Shown: positions 44,635 to 52,900 of the stretch, in pieces | Position numbering within the stretch: the stretch's first letter is position 1 | Layout of the letters: each line of letters opens with the position of its first letter | DNA from: Allocoprococcus comes | GTDB taxonomy: Bacteria > Bacillota > Clostridia > Lachnospirales > Lachnospiraceae | DNA length: 64,000 bases | Reading direction: 5' to 3' | NCBI RefSeq assembly: GCF_013300725.1 | Contig: NZ_JAAIMM010000002.1 | Coordinates: 144,560-208,559, forward strand | The notes under the pieces: generated by a model | Told to the model about the DNA's origin: nothing | What the model saw: the letters and a program-made list of their open reading frames with translations, nothing else | Databases searched by the model: none | Position numbers and translations under genes: made by a program

Positions 44635-45891
44635 CTACTCACTTCTGAGTGCATCGATCGGATTCATGTTCGCCGCCTTCACCGACGGAAGAAGTCCGAA
44701 AATAATTCCGATCAGTGTGGAAAATACTACTCCGACCAGAATAGACACTCCGCTGATTGCCACCGGAACTGCCGAGACTGCGGAAATAATATAGGCAAGC
44801 GCAATCCCTCCTGCCACACCGATCAGACCTCCGAGAAGGGTAAGCACTGCCGCTTCCGTCAGAAACTGCGTCAGGATCCTTCTTTTTCTCGCGCCAAGCG
44901 CCTTCTTCAGTCCGATCTCCCTAGTTCTTTCTGTTACGGATACCAGCATAATATTCATGACACCGATTCCGCCAACCAACAGGGAAATACTTGCGATCCA
45001 TATCAGCTGCTGATTCGTAGAATTACTGATCTCCTGGATCTGGTTTGCCTGTTCCAGAAGATCCTCCCCTTTATATTTGATCGTATCATCGGACACCGTC
45101 AGATAACTGTTCAGGATATCTGCCGCCTTTTCTCCTGCCGCTGTCATCTCATCTGTGCTTGTCGCGCGGACAACCAGATTCTGCGGTTCATCATACTGAT
45201 AAATAATCGGCCACAGTGTATCCGGAATACAGATCGTTCCGCTTCCATCCGTGGATACATAACGGTAATAGTCTTCCATCGAATTAATCATCGGCTGCGA
45301 ATTTTCTTTTCTCGCCATCATACCGATCACAGTAAATGGCTCCCCTTTAACCTCAATAATCTTTCCGATCACATTTCCATCCGGGAATAGAGCTGTGGCT
45401 GTCGTTTTATCAAGCAGCACAACTTTCCGGTTTGCAGTAAAATCTTTTTCGGAAAAGCCACGCCCTTTTGTGATCTGAAATCCATAGGCATTCAGATAAT
45501 TGGAATCTATCCCAAGAATATTACAGCTTGCCAGCTTCTGACTGCCTGCATATACAGCATCATATTCATTCCGTTTGTGATAAAGGGCTGCACTTTCCAC
45601 CTCATCCAGTGCCTGGATCTCACCAAGTGCCTGATCTGAAATCTCCGGTATTCCATCTGGAACCTCCTGATAAGACAGATCCAGTGTCCAGTCTCCCTGA
45701 TAAAGCTGGATATTGACCGCATTATTTCCCGCGCCAACCAGATTTTTCTTGATCTGCTCATTGGTTCCTTTGATTGTCGAAACAATTGCAATGATTGATC
45801 CGATTCCGATAATAATACCAAGCATCGTCAGCGCAGACCGCAGCTTATGGCTCCAGATTCCCTGAAATGCCAGCCTGATATCTTCAAGCAT
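44635..45891 (-). CDS. MacB-like ABC transporter permease
   Basis: A 418-residue FtsX/MacB permease: an N-terminal helix (LRSALTMLGIIIGIGSIIAIV in part), a MacB periplasmic-type core of about 250 residues, and three C-terminal helices with ERTREIGLKKALGAR. The C-terminus ANMNPIDALRSE is typical. It lies 15 bases after the second adaptor gene. A matching ATPase gene is normally next to it but is absent here; the nearest candidate is the fused exporter at 38316-41933 or an ATPase elsewhere. Confidence 0.9.
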   Translation of the reverse strand: MLEDIRLAFQGIWSHKLRSALTMLGIIIGIGSIIAIVSTIKGTNEQIKKNLVGAGNNAVNIQLYQGDWTLDLSYQEVPDGIPEISDQALGEIQALDEVESAALYHKRNEYDAVYAGSQKLASCNILGIDSNYLNAYGFQITKGRGFSEKDFTANRKVVLLDKTTATALFPDGNVIGKIIEVKGEPFTVIGMMARKENSQPMINSMEDYYRYVSTDGSGTICIPDTLWPIIYQYDEPQNLVVRATSTDEMTAAGEKAADILNSYLTVSDDTIKYKGEDLLEQANQIQEISNSTNQQLIWIASISLLVGGIGVMNIMLVSVTERTREIGLKKALGARKRRILTQFLTEAAVLTLLGGLIGVAGGIALAYIISAVSAVPVAISGVSILVGVVFSTLIGIIFGLLPSVKAANMNPIDALRSE

Positions 45892-45906
45892 CTCCTCACC
45901 CCCTCA

Positions 45907-47607
45907 TTAATTATAATCATACAGTGACTCCACTGTCTTTGTCTTCGCACCCTCTTTTACATTTCTTCCATACGGAAATGCAATCTCATCCTCCATGGTA
46001 AGTCCGGAAACAATTTCAATGGAACCGTACATATTTTTCCCAACCTCTACATACTGCTTCTCCAGCCTTCCATTTTTTCCTTTCTTGTATACATAGGAGC
46101 GGTTTCCGTCTTCTCTTATGAACATCTGTTCCAGGTAAATCAAATCTCCACTGTCACCCGAAAGTCCGTCTACGGAAATACTGACACCCTCACCAGATGA
46201 AAGGTCTGCATCTTTCTCAACCACTGCAGTAAACGGATAGTAGGACATATTAGGATTCTCGCTGCTCTTCATACTTTCAACCGGTGAATTACCGACACTG
46301 GTGATCGTTGCCTCATAAAAGTTCCCCGTATTCCAGGAAGTCACCATCACAGTCATACCCTCTTTTAATTTATCATAACTGCTTTCGGCAATCCCTCCGA
46401 TTACATAATAACCGGTTTTTCCGGTCACAGATATAACCGGTTTATTCTCCAGCTTTGCCTCTTCTTCGTCAAGTACAGCTTTTACCGTTCCCTCCACTGT
46501 ACTCTTTACAACACCATTATTTACTTTTTTATCCAGCTTTTTCAATTCCAGTTGTGCTGTTCGCTTCTCCAGATCCAGATCTTTGATCTTCTGTTCTTTT
46601 TCCTGGATCTGCTTTGCCTGCTCTTCCCTGGTCATTCCATCTGAATCTCCCGGATCCGGCTCTTCATCTCCACCAGGGTTATCCGGTTCGTCCGGAATTT
46701 TCGGCTCTTCCGGTGTCACCGGCTGTTCCGGATTTTCGGGCTTTATCACCTGTCCGGTCTTTCCGTCCAGCGTCCAGGAATATAAAAGAAGCGTCGGTTC
46801 CTTCTCCTGATCCACTACATCAAATACGCAGACAGCCCTCTCTTCCAGCATTTTCAGCATGAACTCCGCATTCACCGTTGCCCCCGGCGCACAAAGATAG
46901 CGATACGGCTTTTCTTTTGTTCCATCCCCATCCTCATTATAAGGAGCTGCGTCCTTTGTAATCTCTTTATAAATAATCTTGTCCTTCAGTTCTTCAGGAA
47001 ACGGTTTCCCGATTGATGGTTTTTCCGGTCCTTCCGGATTCTCTGGTGTCTCCGGCTGCTCCGGATTTTCGGAAGTATCCGGATTTTCCCCTTCATTTTT
47101 CTTTGCATCCGCAGTCCACATTATTCCAGGTCTGGTTCCTTTTGCAGTCATTTTTCGTAGCTCATCCTGGCTTCTTTCAACAGACGCAACAATCTTTGCA
47201 TTTTTCAGCTGCTCTAATTCTGCCTTTTGATTCTGAATATTCAGTTCAATCCCCTGAATCTCCATCTGCTTCATTTCCCGCTCAAGTCCTGCAAGCGTGG
47301 TATCATAAGCAACCAGACGATCACCGATCTTCACTGTATCCCCTGCCCTGACATAAATCTCTTTAATCGTAAGGGTATCATCATGGTAAATGTCCTGGCT
47401 CGCACCTGCCTGCACCTTCGCATAATCATAAATATCCGATTCTGAATACCATCCACCATTACTCATACTGGCTACCGGTGCAACCTTGACCGCTTTTTCG
47501 CTTTTTTTCATTGCAAATAAAGTGCCGCCTCCAATGACACATACACAGACAGCCACAGCAATCCCGATCTGAAGAATTTTTTTCTTATTTCTTTTTTGAA
47601 AAGCCAT
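45907..47607 (-). CDS. HlyD/RND-type membrane-fusion adaptor with a large insertion
   Basis: A 566-residue adaptor anchored by an N-terminal helix (ILQIGIAVAVCVCVIGGGTLF). Biotinyl-lipoyl-like blocks (KEIYVRAGDTVKIGDRLVAY and VKSTVEGTVKAVLDEEE) flank two coiled-coil arms. Between the arms is an unusual insert of about 170 residues: Pro/Glu-rich linkers (PEQPETPENPEGPEKP and PDEPDNPGGDEEPDPG) on either side of a short folded segment. It directly follows the first adaptor gene (3-base gap). It probably links the MacB-like permease to the wall side of the envelope. Confidence 0.86.
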   Translation of the reverse strand: MAFQKRNKKKILQIGIAVAVCVCVIGGGTLFAMKKSEKAVKVAPVASMSNGGWYSESDIYDYAKVQAGASQDIYHDDTLTIKEIYVRAGDTVKIGDRLVAYDTTLAGLEREMKQMEIQGIELNIQNQKAELEQLKNAKIVASVERSQDELRKMTAKGTRPGIMWTADAKKNEGENPDTSENPEQPETPENPEGPEKPSIGKPFPEELKDKIIYKEITKDAAPYNEDGDGTKEKPYRYLCAPGATVNAEFMLKMLEERAVCVFDVVDQEKEPTLLLYSWTLDGKTGQVIKPENPEQPVTPEEPKIPDEPDNPGGDEEPDPGDSDGMTREEQAKQIQEKEQKIKDLDLEKRTAQLELKKLDKKVNNGVVKSTVEGTVKAVLDEEEAKLENKPVISVTGKTGYYVIGGIAESSYDKLKEGMTVMVTSWNTGNFYEATITSVGNSPVESMKSSENPNMSYYPFTAVVEKDADLSSGEGVSISVDGLSGDSGDLIYLEQMFIREDGNRSYVYKKGKNGRLEKQYVEVGKNMYGSIEIVSGLTMEDEIAFPYGRNVKEGAKTKTVESLYDYN

Positions 47608-47610
47608 CCT

Positions 47611-48825
47611 TTATTCCCCCTCTTCCGTGCCTCCTGCCTGTACATTTTCGTTCTTCTGAACGGCTGCTCCTTCTTTACATTCTCCATCCGGCCAGACAAT
47701 GTAATCCGTCTCTTTCAGTCCTTCCGTGATCTCCCATGTATCCTGCTCCTCATCATAAGCACCAAGCTTTACATTTCTCTTTTCCAGTCTGTCCTTTTCA
47801 TTTGCTACCCAGACATAAGGCTCTTTCCCATCTGCATCTACAATATAAGCAGTCATCAGATGTAATCCCTCTGTATTTACGCCGGTTCCAGGTTCGATAT
47901 ATACATGCTGTCCCAGCATCAGACCATCACTGGTTTCAAGCGTTACATAAAATGGATACTTAGTTGCCCGGGCAGAAGAATCTGAACCGGAATACATCTC
48001 GCTTTGTGAACTGCTCTCCGGTTTTTCCGTGTCAATCACATCCACAGATCCTTTCCAGATCTCCTCCTGGTTATTCCTTGCCCGCACCGTCACATCCATT
48101 CCCGGCTGAAGCTCACCGATATTCTGTTCACTGATTTTTCCCTTAATTCGGTATTTTCCAGTAGAAAGAATGCTCATAAATGCCTGCTTTTCTCCACTGT
48201 AATCATCATAACCAGGATCTGGATTGATCTCCTGGATGATTCCTGCAATCGTGGATGTCACCGTGGATGATTCCAGACTCTTCTTCGTCCGGTTCACTTC
48301 CAGTTCTTTTACTTTATAATTATATTCTTCCTGTTTTACATTCGTCTGCAGCTCCTGGATCTGCGTTGTATAAGAAAGCTGCTCACCTGCCGGTGCATTC
48401 TTTTTCTCTGTCGTTAAAGCCGCAATCTGTGAATTCAGATTGGAAATACTGTTCCCTATCTTCTCCAGCTCCAGATTCCCCTGCTCCAGTGTCATTGCAA
48501 GCTCCTCTGTATCATATTCAAAGAGTTTCGTCCCAGGCTCCACTTCCTGCCCTTTTTCCACGAAAATCTCTTTCACTTTCTGTCCTTCTGAAAGTGAGAT
48601 TTTCAAAGTATCCTGCGCCTCCACAACACCTGCAAAGCGGTTCACGGTTCCGCTTCCGTTGCCGGTGATCACGCTGACCTTATCCGCGTAGAGGATGTTC
48701 TTCGCGGAATCCTTTCCCCCTCCCGAAACCATGTGCAGGATTGCGGCAATCAGAGCGACTGCTAAAATAAAGCATACAATAAAAATCACCTTTTTCTTCC
48801 CCGTCAGATTTTCTTTGAAATTCAT
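47611..48825 (-). CDS. HlyD/RND-type membrane-fusion adaptor
   Basis: A 404-residue adaptor with an N-terminal membrane helix (VIFIVCFILAVALIAAILHMV in part), lipoyl blocks (VKEIFVEKGQEVEPGTKLFEYD; TIAGIIQEINPD), a coiled coil between them, and beta-barrel domains. The start MNFKENLTGK is preferred because GGAGGG lies 7 bases upstream; the ATG two codons earlier almost touches it. It is the first gene of the adaptor-adaptor-permease operon, preceded by a leader of about 260 bases that contains structured element A. Confidence 0.88.
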   Translation of the reverse strand: MNFKENLTGKKKVIFIVCFILAVALIAAILHMVSGGGKDSAKNILYADKVSVITGNGSGTVNRFAGVVEAQDTLKISLSEGQKVKEIFVEKGQEVEPGTKLFEYDTEELAMTLEQGNLELEKIGNSISNLNSQIAALTTEKKNAPAGEQLSYTTQIQELQTNVKQEEYNYKVKELEVNRTKKSLESSTVTSTIAGIIQEINPDPGYDDYSGEKQAFMSILSTGKYRIKGKISEQNIGELQPGMDVTVRARNNQEEIWKGSVDVIDTEKPESSSQSEMYSGSDSSARATKYPFYVTLETSDGLMLGQHVYIEPGTGVNTEGLHLMTAYIVDADGKEPYVWVANEKDRLEKRNVKLGAYDEEQDTWEITEGLKETDYIVWPDGECKEGAAVQKNENVQAGGTEEGE

Positions 48826-48883
48826 TCTCATTCCCTCCTCATCATTCTACTTTTAAGGTGTAAAAGTTTGTTGAAGTTAGTCC

Positions 48884-49044
48884 GACAAAGTGTATATAGA
48901 AAGTGCTGCGGCTTCCCTTCGGCAAACCATTCCGAGGAACCTCTGAAAGCGGGAATCGTGTTCAGCAAAGGCTTCCACGATTCCTGAGTTTCCTCTCCAT
49001 TGCCTCAATAAGGAAGCCGCAGCACTTTCTATATACACTTTGTC
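48884..49044. repeat. Structured palindromic element A
   Basis: A 161-base imperfect palindrome with perfect 33-bp arms (48884-48916 and 49012-49044; left arm begins GACAAAGTGTATATAG). Inside the arms are GGCA/TGCC, GAGGAA/TTCCTC and the apical stem GGAATCGTG/CACGATTCC with AGC/GCT above it. The core (48921-49004) matches element B at about 73 of 84 positions by hand, in opposite orientation, while the arms are unrelated. It lies in the predicted leader of the exporter operon. Function unknown. Confidence 0.88.
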
Positions 49045-49096
49045 CCTCCAAGTTATCGCACTATACCATCGCCCCATAACTTCTTTCTGATATTCA

Positions 49097-49124
49097 ATCA
49101 TATATTCAGTATACTGGAAAACAA
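49097..49124 (-). promoter_or_regulatory. Promoter and operator of the adaptor-permease operon
   Basis: Minus strand TTGTTT, 16 bases, TATGAT, with the palindrome CAGTATACTG (49107-49116) centred in the spacer, a typical repressor position. Transcription from here would run through element A before the first adaptor gene. Confidence 0.6.
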
Positions 49125-49126
49125 TG

Positions 49127-49365
49127 TTGAATACTATTTATTTTTTCTTAATTTTCATTCATTTTTTGTATCATTTTGTTTTTGACTGAATTTTCATTCT
49201 TTATATATACATCCCTTATCCAAACACATTAGACCAGTAACTAGATACATCTTCCATTCCTCTAAACTTCACCCATCCCCTCCAACTCGCCACAGCATCC
49301 CCTTCCCCCAAAAAAGTACACCGCTCACTTCCCCTCAAGGAATCCCTGTCTTTTTTGAACACACA
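49127..49365. other. Spacer between structured elements A and B
   Basis: A 240-base stretch, AT-rich at first and then strongly pyrimidine-rich on the plus strand (49250-49345). No recognised gene. On the minus strand an open frame ends at 49216-49218 with SYWSNVFG and runs upstream without a stop into element B, but has no start with an RBS. Confidence 0.5.
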
Positions 49366-49580
49366 GAAGGGCAACGCCAGCAAAGTAGAATGGTCGACCG
49401 GGCGAAAAGAATTGTCGTAGATTCACTTATTACGCAATGGAGATGAAACCCAGGAATCGTGGAAGCCTCTGCTGAACACGATTCCCGCCCTAAGGGGTTC
49501 ATCAGAATGGTTTGCGTAATGGAATCTATGAAAATTCTTTTCGTCCGGTCGACCTCACAACCTTCTCCTACTTGCCCTTC
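49366..49580. repeat. Structured palindromic element B
   Basis: A 215-base imperfect palindrome. The outer arms pair as GAAGGGCAA/TTGCCCTTC, GGTCGACCGG/CCGGTCGACC and CGAAAAGAATT/AATTCTTTTCG, with mismatched stretches between. The core (about 49434-49517) is the inverted, slightly diverged copy of the element A core, with paired changes (GATGAA/TTCATC and CGCA/TGCG in core orientation). It lies just after the terminator of the truncated oligopeptide ATPase gene. Function unknown. Confidence 0.85.
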
Positions 49581-49592
49581 GTCCCCTTGCAT

Positions 49593-49628
49593 AAAAAACA
49601 CCGCAGGATTCCCCATCTCCCGCGGTGT
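49593..49628 (-). terminator. Terminator of the oligopeptide ATPase fragment
   Basis: ACACCGC/GCGGTGT stem with inner GGA/TCC pairs, followed by TTTTTT on the minus strand, 17 bases after the stop codon. Confidence 0.85.
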
Positions 49629-49644
49629 ACTCTTTTACATACCT

Positions 49645-50232
49645 CTATTCTTCTACCATATGACAAGCTACTTTATGTCCCGGTTTCACCTCTCTGAAGA
49701 CCGGTGCTTCCTGTCTGCATTTTTCTGTCGCATGCGGACAACGTGTAGAGAACGCACAACCCTTAAAATCTTCGGTTCTGACCGGCTGTTCTCCGGAAAG
49801 CTCTGAAAATCCATCCCTCTCAATATACGGATCCGGCACAGAAGCAAAAAGTCCTTTAGTGTACGGATGGAGTGGATTTGCAAACAATTCTTCGGTATCG
49901 GTTTCTTCTACCAGTGTCCCCAGATACATAACCCCAATACGGTCTGAGATAAAACGGATAACACCGATATCGTGTGAAATAAATAAAAGGCTGAGTCCCA
50001 GTTCCTTCTGAAGCTGCATCAGCATATTCAGGATCTGTGCCTGAATGGATACGTCAAGTGCAGATACCGGTTCGTCACAGACGATCAGTTTTGGCCCGAT
50101 AACAAGGGCACTTGCAATACCGAGACGCTGTACCTGCCCACCGGAAAGCTCGTGCGGGAAACGGAAATAATGGTCTTCGGAAAGCCCTACTTTCCCCAAT
50201 TCCATGCATAAATAGCGGTAATTTACGATAAG
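49645..50232 (-). pseudogene. Oligopeptide/dipeptide ABC ATPase (OppF/DppF type), C-terminal fragment
   Basis: The open frame (ATG at 50205, open to a TGA at 50233-50235) encodes about the last 190 residues of a peptide-import ATPase. It has the signature LSGGQVQR, Walker B LIVCDEPVSALD, the H-loop LLFISHDIGV, and the oligopeptide C-terminal domain GCAFSTRCPHATEKC. The first 130-140 residues, including Walker A, are missing: upstream the sequence becomes the tsf terminator region. No other opp gene is next to it. It cannot be a working ATPase. The cause is deletion, insertion or an assembly join. Confidence 0.9.
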
Positions 50233-50255
50233 TCAAAATTTATTCCCCAACACGC

Positions 50256-50302
50256 AAAAAAACCTTGAATTATCCCATTTTCATAGGAAATTCAAGGTTT
50301 TT
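50256..50302 (-). terminator. rpsB-tsf operon terminator
   Basis: AAAACCTTGAATT / AATTCAAGGTTTT stem followed on the minus strand by seven Ts, about 50 bases after the tsf stop codon. Confidence 0.9.
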
Positions 50303-50354
50303 CGTTGATTTACATGATAATAATACGGTTCAAATTCTTATGCGAACTGTAAGA

Positions 50355-51287
50355 TTATGCGTTCATCTGAGCTGCAACTTCAGCTGCAAAATCTTCATTT
50401 TTCTTTTCAAGACCTTCACCTGTCTCGAAACGAACGAATTTCTTCAGAGTGATAGTTGTTCCGTTAGCTTTTCCAACTTCGTCAAGGTATTTAGCTACAG
50501 ACTGTTTTCCGTCTTCAGCTTTTACATATACCTGATCTAACAGACAGATTTCTTTCATCTCTTTGTTGATACGTCCGGAAATCATTCCCTGGATAACCTT
50601 TTCCGGTTTCTGAGATTCTTTCGGATCGTTCATGATCTGAGCAAGAAGAATTTCTTTCTCATGTGCGATGTAATCAGCATCTACGTCTGCCTGGCTTACA
50701 TATTTAGCATTTAAAGCTGCTACCTGCATAGCTACGTTTTTCAGCGCTTCTTTAACAGCGTCGTTAACAACTGCTGTATCAGCTTCTACAAGAACACCGA
50801 TACGTCCGCCACCGTGGATGTAAGATACTACACAACCGTCTGTAACGATCTTTTCGAATCTTCTGATGCTGAGCTTTTCTCCGATTACAGAAATCTTTTC
50901 TGTAAGTGCATCGTTAACTGTCTTAGATGCATCTTCGTTCCAGGCTTCAGCCATGAATCCTTCCATATCTGTAGCTTTTGTAGTAAGTGCCTGATTAACA
51001 ACTGCTTTTACGAATGCCTGGAAATCAGCGTTCTTAGCAACGAAGTCTGTCTCAGAGTTAACTTCTACGATAGCTGCTGTCTTATCTTCTTTAACGTCTG
51101 CCATAACGATACCTTCAGCTGCGATACGTCCGGCTTTCTTAACAGCCTTAGCTTCGCCGTTCTTTCTGAGGTATTCGATTGCTGCATCCATATCTCCGTT
51201 AGATTCGTTCAGAGCTTTTTTGCAGTCCATCATACCAGCGCCTGTCATTTCTCTTAATTCTTTTACCATGCTTGCTGTGATTGCCAT
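50355..51287 (-). CDS. tsf: Translation elongation factor Ts
   Basis: A 310-residue nucleotide exchange factor for EF-Tu. The N-terminal UBA-like domain contains VKELREMTGAGMMDCKKAL, and the core contains AEGIVMADVKEDKTAAIVEVNSETDFVAKN (in part). The start MAITASMVKEL is supported by GGAGG 8 bases upstream. It follows rpsB by 45 bases, the usual bacterial order, and ends at the hairpin at 50256-50302. Confidence 0.98.
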   Translation of the reverse strand: MAITASMVKELREMTGAGMMDCKKALNESNGDMDAAIEYLRKNGEAKAVKKAGRIAAEGIVMADVKEDKTAAIVEVNSETDFVAKNADFQAFVKAVVNQALTTKATDMEGFMAEAWNEDASKTVNDALTEKISVIGEKLSIRRFEKIVTDGCVVSYIHGGGRIGVLVEADTAVVNDAVKEALKNVAMQVAALNAKYVSQADVDADYIAHEKEILLAQIMNDPKESQKPEKVIQGMISGRINKEMKEICLLDQVYVKAEDGKQSVAKYLDEVGKANGTTITLKKFVRFETGEGLEKKNEDFAAEVAAQMNA

Positions 51288-51332
51288 GATTTTTTCCTCC
51301 ATCTTTTAATATGATCTTTCGGATTGTTCGAA

Positions 51333-52076
51333 TTATTCTTCTGTTGTTTCTTCAGCTGTTTCTACGTCTTCGCCTTCGTAAACTTCTTCAGCTTCGCCCT
51401 GGTTTGCTTCGATTACAGCATCAGCCATCTTAGATACGATAAGTTTTACTGCTCTGATCGCGTCATCGTTTCCTGGAATTACATAGTCAAGTTCTTCCGG
51501 ATCACAGTTTGTATCAGCAATACCGATCAGCGGGATTCCAAGTGTGTGAGCTTCCTGAACACAGATTCTTTCCTTCTTAGGATCTACTACGAAGATAGCG
51601 TCCGGGATTCTCTTCATTTCTTTGATTCCGCCAAGGTTCTTTTCAAGCTTTTCCCATTCTTTCTTGATTTCAATAACTTCTTTCTTCGGCAGTACATCGA
51701 ATGTTCCGTCTTCTGACATAGCTTCGATTTCTTTCAGACGAGCGATTCTGCTCTGGATTGTCTTGAAGTTTGTAAGCATTCCTCCAAGCCATCTTTCGTT
51801 AACATAGTACATTCCACAACGTTCTGCTTCTGTCTTGATAGCGTCCTGAGCCTGTTTCTTTGTTCCTACGAAGAGGATCTTTCCACCTTCTGCTGCGATG
51901 TCAGATACTGCCTGGTAAGCTTCATCTACTTTACCTACAGATTTCTGAAGGTCGATGATGTAGATACCATTTCTCTCTGTGTAGATGTACTCTGCCATCT
52001 TAGGGTTCCATCTTCTTGTCTGATGTCCGAAATGAACACCTGCTTCTAAAAGTTGTTTCATTGAAATAACGCTCAT
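51333..52076 (-). CDS. rpsB: 30S ribosomal protein S2
   Basis: A 247-residue small-subunit ribosomal protein ([43 protein letters not shown], both in part). The start [10 protein letters not shown] has GGAGG 8 bases upstream. The C-terminus is acidic ([18 protein letters not shown]). First gene of the rpsB-tsf operon with a promoter about 115 bases upstream. Confidence 0.98.
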   Translation of the reverse strand: MSVISMKQLLEAGVHFGHQTRRWNPKMAEYIYTERNGIYIIDLQKSVGKVDEAYQAVSDIAAEGGKILFVGTKKQAQDAIKTEAERCGMYYVNERWLGGMLTNFKTIQSRIARLKEIEAMSEDGTFDVLPKKEVIEIKKEWEKLEKNLGGIKEMKRIPDAIFVVDPKKERICVQEAHTLGIPLIGIADTNCDPEELDYVIPGNDDAIRAVKLIVSKMADAVIEANQGEAEEVYEGEDVETAEETTEE

Positions 52077-52189
52077 GTTTCTTTCCTCCATTGGTTTTTT
52101 ACTTCCGTGTGCTTATGTCCGCGAACCATGCTTTTCAGCTTTGGCACCACCGGGATAAACCACACACGTGATTTTTTTGCAACGTTAGC

Positions 52190-52218
52190 ATTGTATCATA
52201 AAAGCCCTGCATACGCAA
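52190..52218 (-). promoter_or_regulatory. rpsB-tsf promoter
   Basis: Minus strand TTGCGT, 17 bases, TACAAT. The -35 lies inside the terminator hairpin of the preceding gene. A leader of about 105 bases precedes rpsB and could hold an S2 autoregulatory fold, which I could not resolve. Confidence 0.7.
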
Positions 52219-52226
52219 GGCTTTTT
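52199..52226 (-). terminator. Terminator of the gerW-side gene cluster
   Basis: AAAAGCCtTGC / GCAgGGCTTTT stem (minus strand) with a 4-base loop ends in TTTTATG. It overlaps the rpsB promoter. Confidence 0.7.
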
Positions 52227-52263
52227 TCAGGGTTTTCCCTGCAATTCTCATATTTTTTCAGAA

Positions 52264-52401
52264 TCAGCAGCAAAAAAGCTGATATCCTACAAGGAGGCAC
52301 AGCAGAACGATCAGGATTCCGATAAATATGCTCGGAATAAACATCATGATCACCATACCTAGTGCCACAAAAAACAGCGCAAATCCACATACCCGTTTCA
52401 T
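52264..52401 (-). CDS. Small hydrophobic membrane protein
   Basis: A 45-residue protein that is almost entirely two membrane segments (GFALFFVALGMVIMMFI and GILIVLLCLLVGYQLFCC). The start MKRVCGFALF has a modest AGGA upstream; the longer frame starting MKQILRKI is in gerW-distal sequence with no better site. Similar tiny membrane proteins are common next to spore or envelope genes in this family. Function unknown. Confidence 0.65.
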   Translation of the reverse strand: MKRVCGFALFFVALGMVIMMFIPSIFIGILIVLLCLLVGYQLFCC

Positions 52402-52456
52402 CTTCGTTCCTGCTTTTTCCTCTTCTTTACAATAAATATATGCCAGAAACTTACGC

Positions 52457-52864
52457 CTATTCCTGATTTTCCGGAGTATCTGCTTCATTTAACAGATCTG
52501 CCACATCCTCCTCCGTCATCTTATCCTCAGAAGGAGATTTAAAACGGTCGATCACATCCGGAACCATATCAAGTATCTTCGTCATGGTATCCTGATTCTT
52601 GATATTGACCAGTTTTGTTGTCCCGTTCTGGATCACAAGCACTGCACTTGGAATCATCTTGCCGCCAAGTCCGCCTGCTCCTCTGTCCTTCTTATCTGCA
52701 TGAAATGCACCTGCACCAATTGCAAAGGATACATCCACCAGTGGAAGAATGATCGTATTCCCGATGTGGATCGGATCCCCCACAACGGTCTTGGATGAAA
52801 CCACTCCGTTCATCCCTTTAAATAATGCATCTACTGTCTCTTTAAACTGATTGTCTGCTGCCAT
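52457..52864 (-). CDS. gerW: GerW/YtfJ family sporulation protein
   Basis: A 135-residue GerW (YtfJ) protein. The family is needed for normal germination in Bacillus. It contains TVVGDPIHIGNTIILPLVDV and a glycine-rich FAIGAGAFHADKKDRGAGGLGG loop (in part). ATG follows AGGAGG. It lies downstream of the DUF2953 gene, the same order as ytfI-ytfJ in Bacillus. Confidence 0.92.
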   Translation of the reverse strand: MAADNQFKETVDALFKGMNGVVSSKTVVGDPIHIGNTIILPLVDVSFAIGAGAFHADKKDRGAGGLGGKMIPSAVLVIQNGTTKLVNIKNQDTMTKILDMVPDVIDRFKSPSEDKMTEEDVADLLNEADTPENQE

Positions 52865-52900
52865 CTTTTCGATTCCTCCTGTTATTCTCTATCGAAACAT

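Noticed and set aside
46600..47100. Pro/Glu-rich repeats in the adaptor gene, considered as a tandem-repeat DNA element
   Set aside because: They are in frame, codon-level variation differs between units, and they act as linkers around a folded insert.
48877..49101. ORF of 74 codons on the minus strand covering element A
   Set aside because: Its start overlaps the predicted -10, it has no RBS, and the peptide is dictated by the inverted repeat (similar words at both ends read from complementary arms).
49335..49806. ORFs on both strands across element B
   Set aside because: They overlap each other on opposite strands through a palindrome and have no supported starts; the sequence is better explained as a structured repeat.
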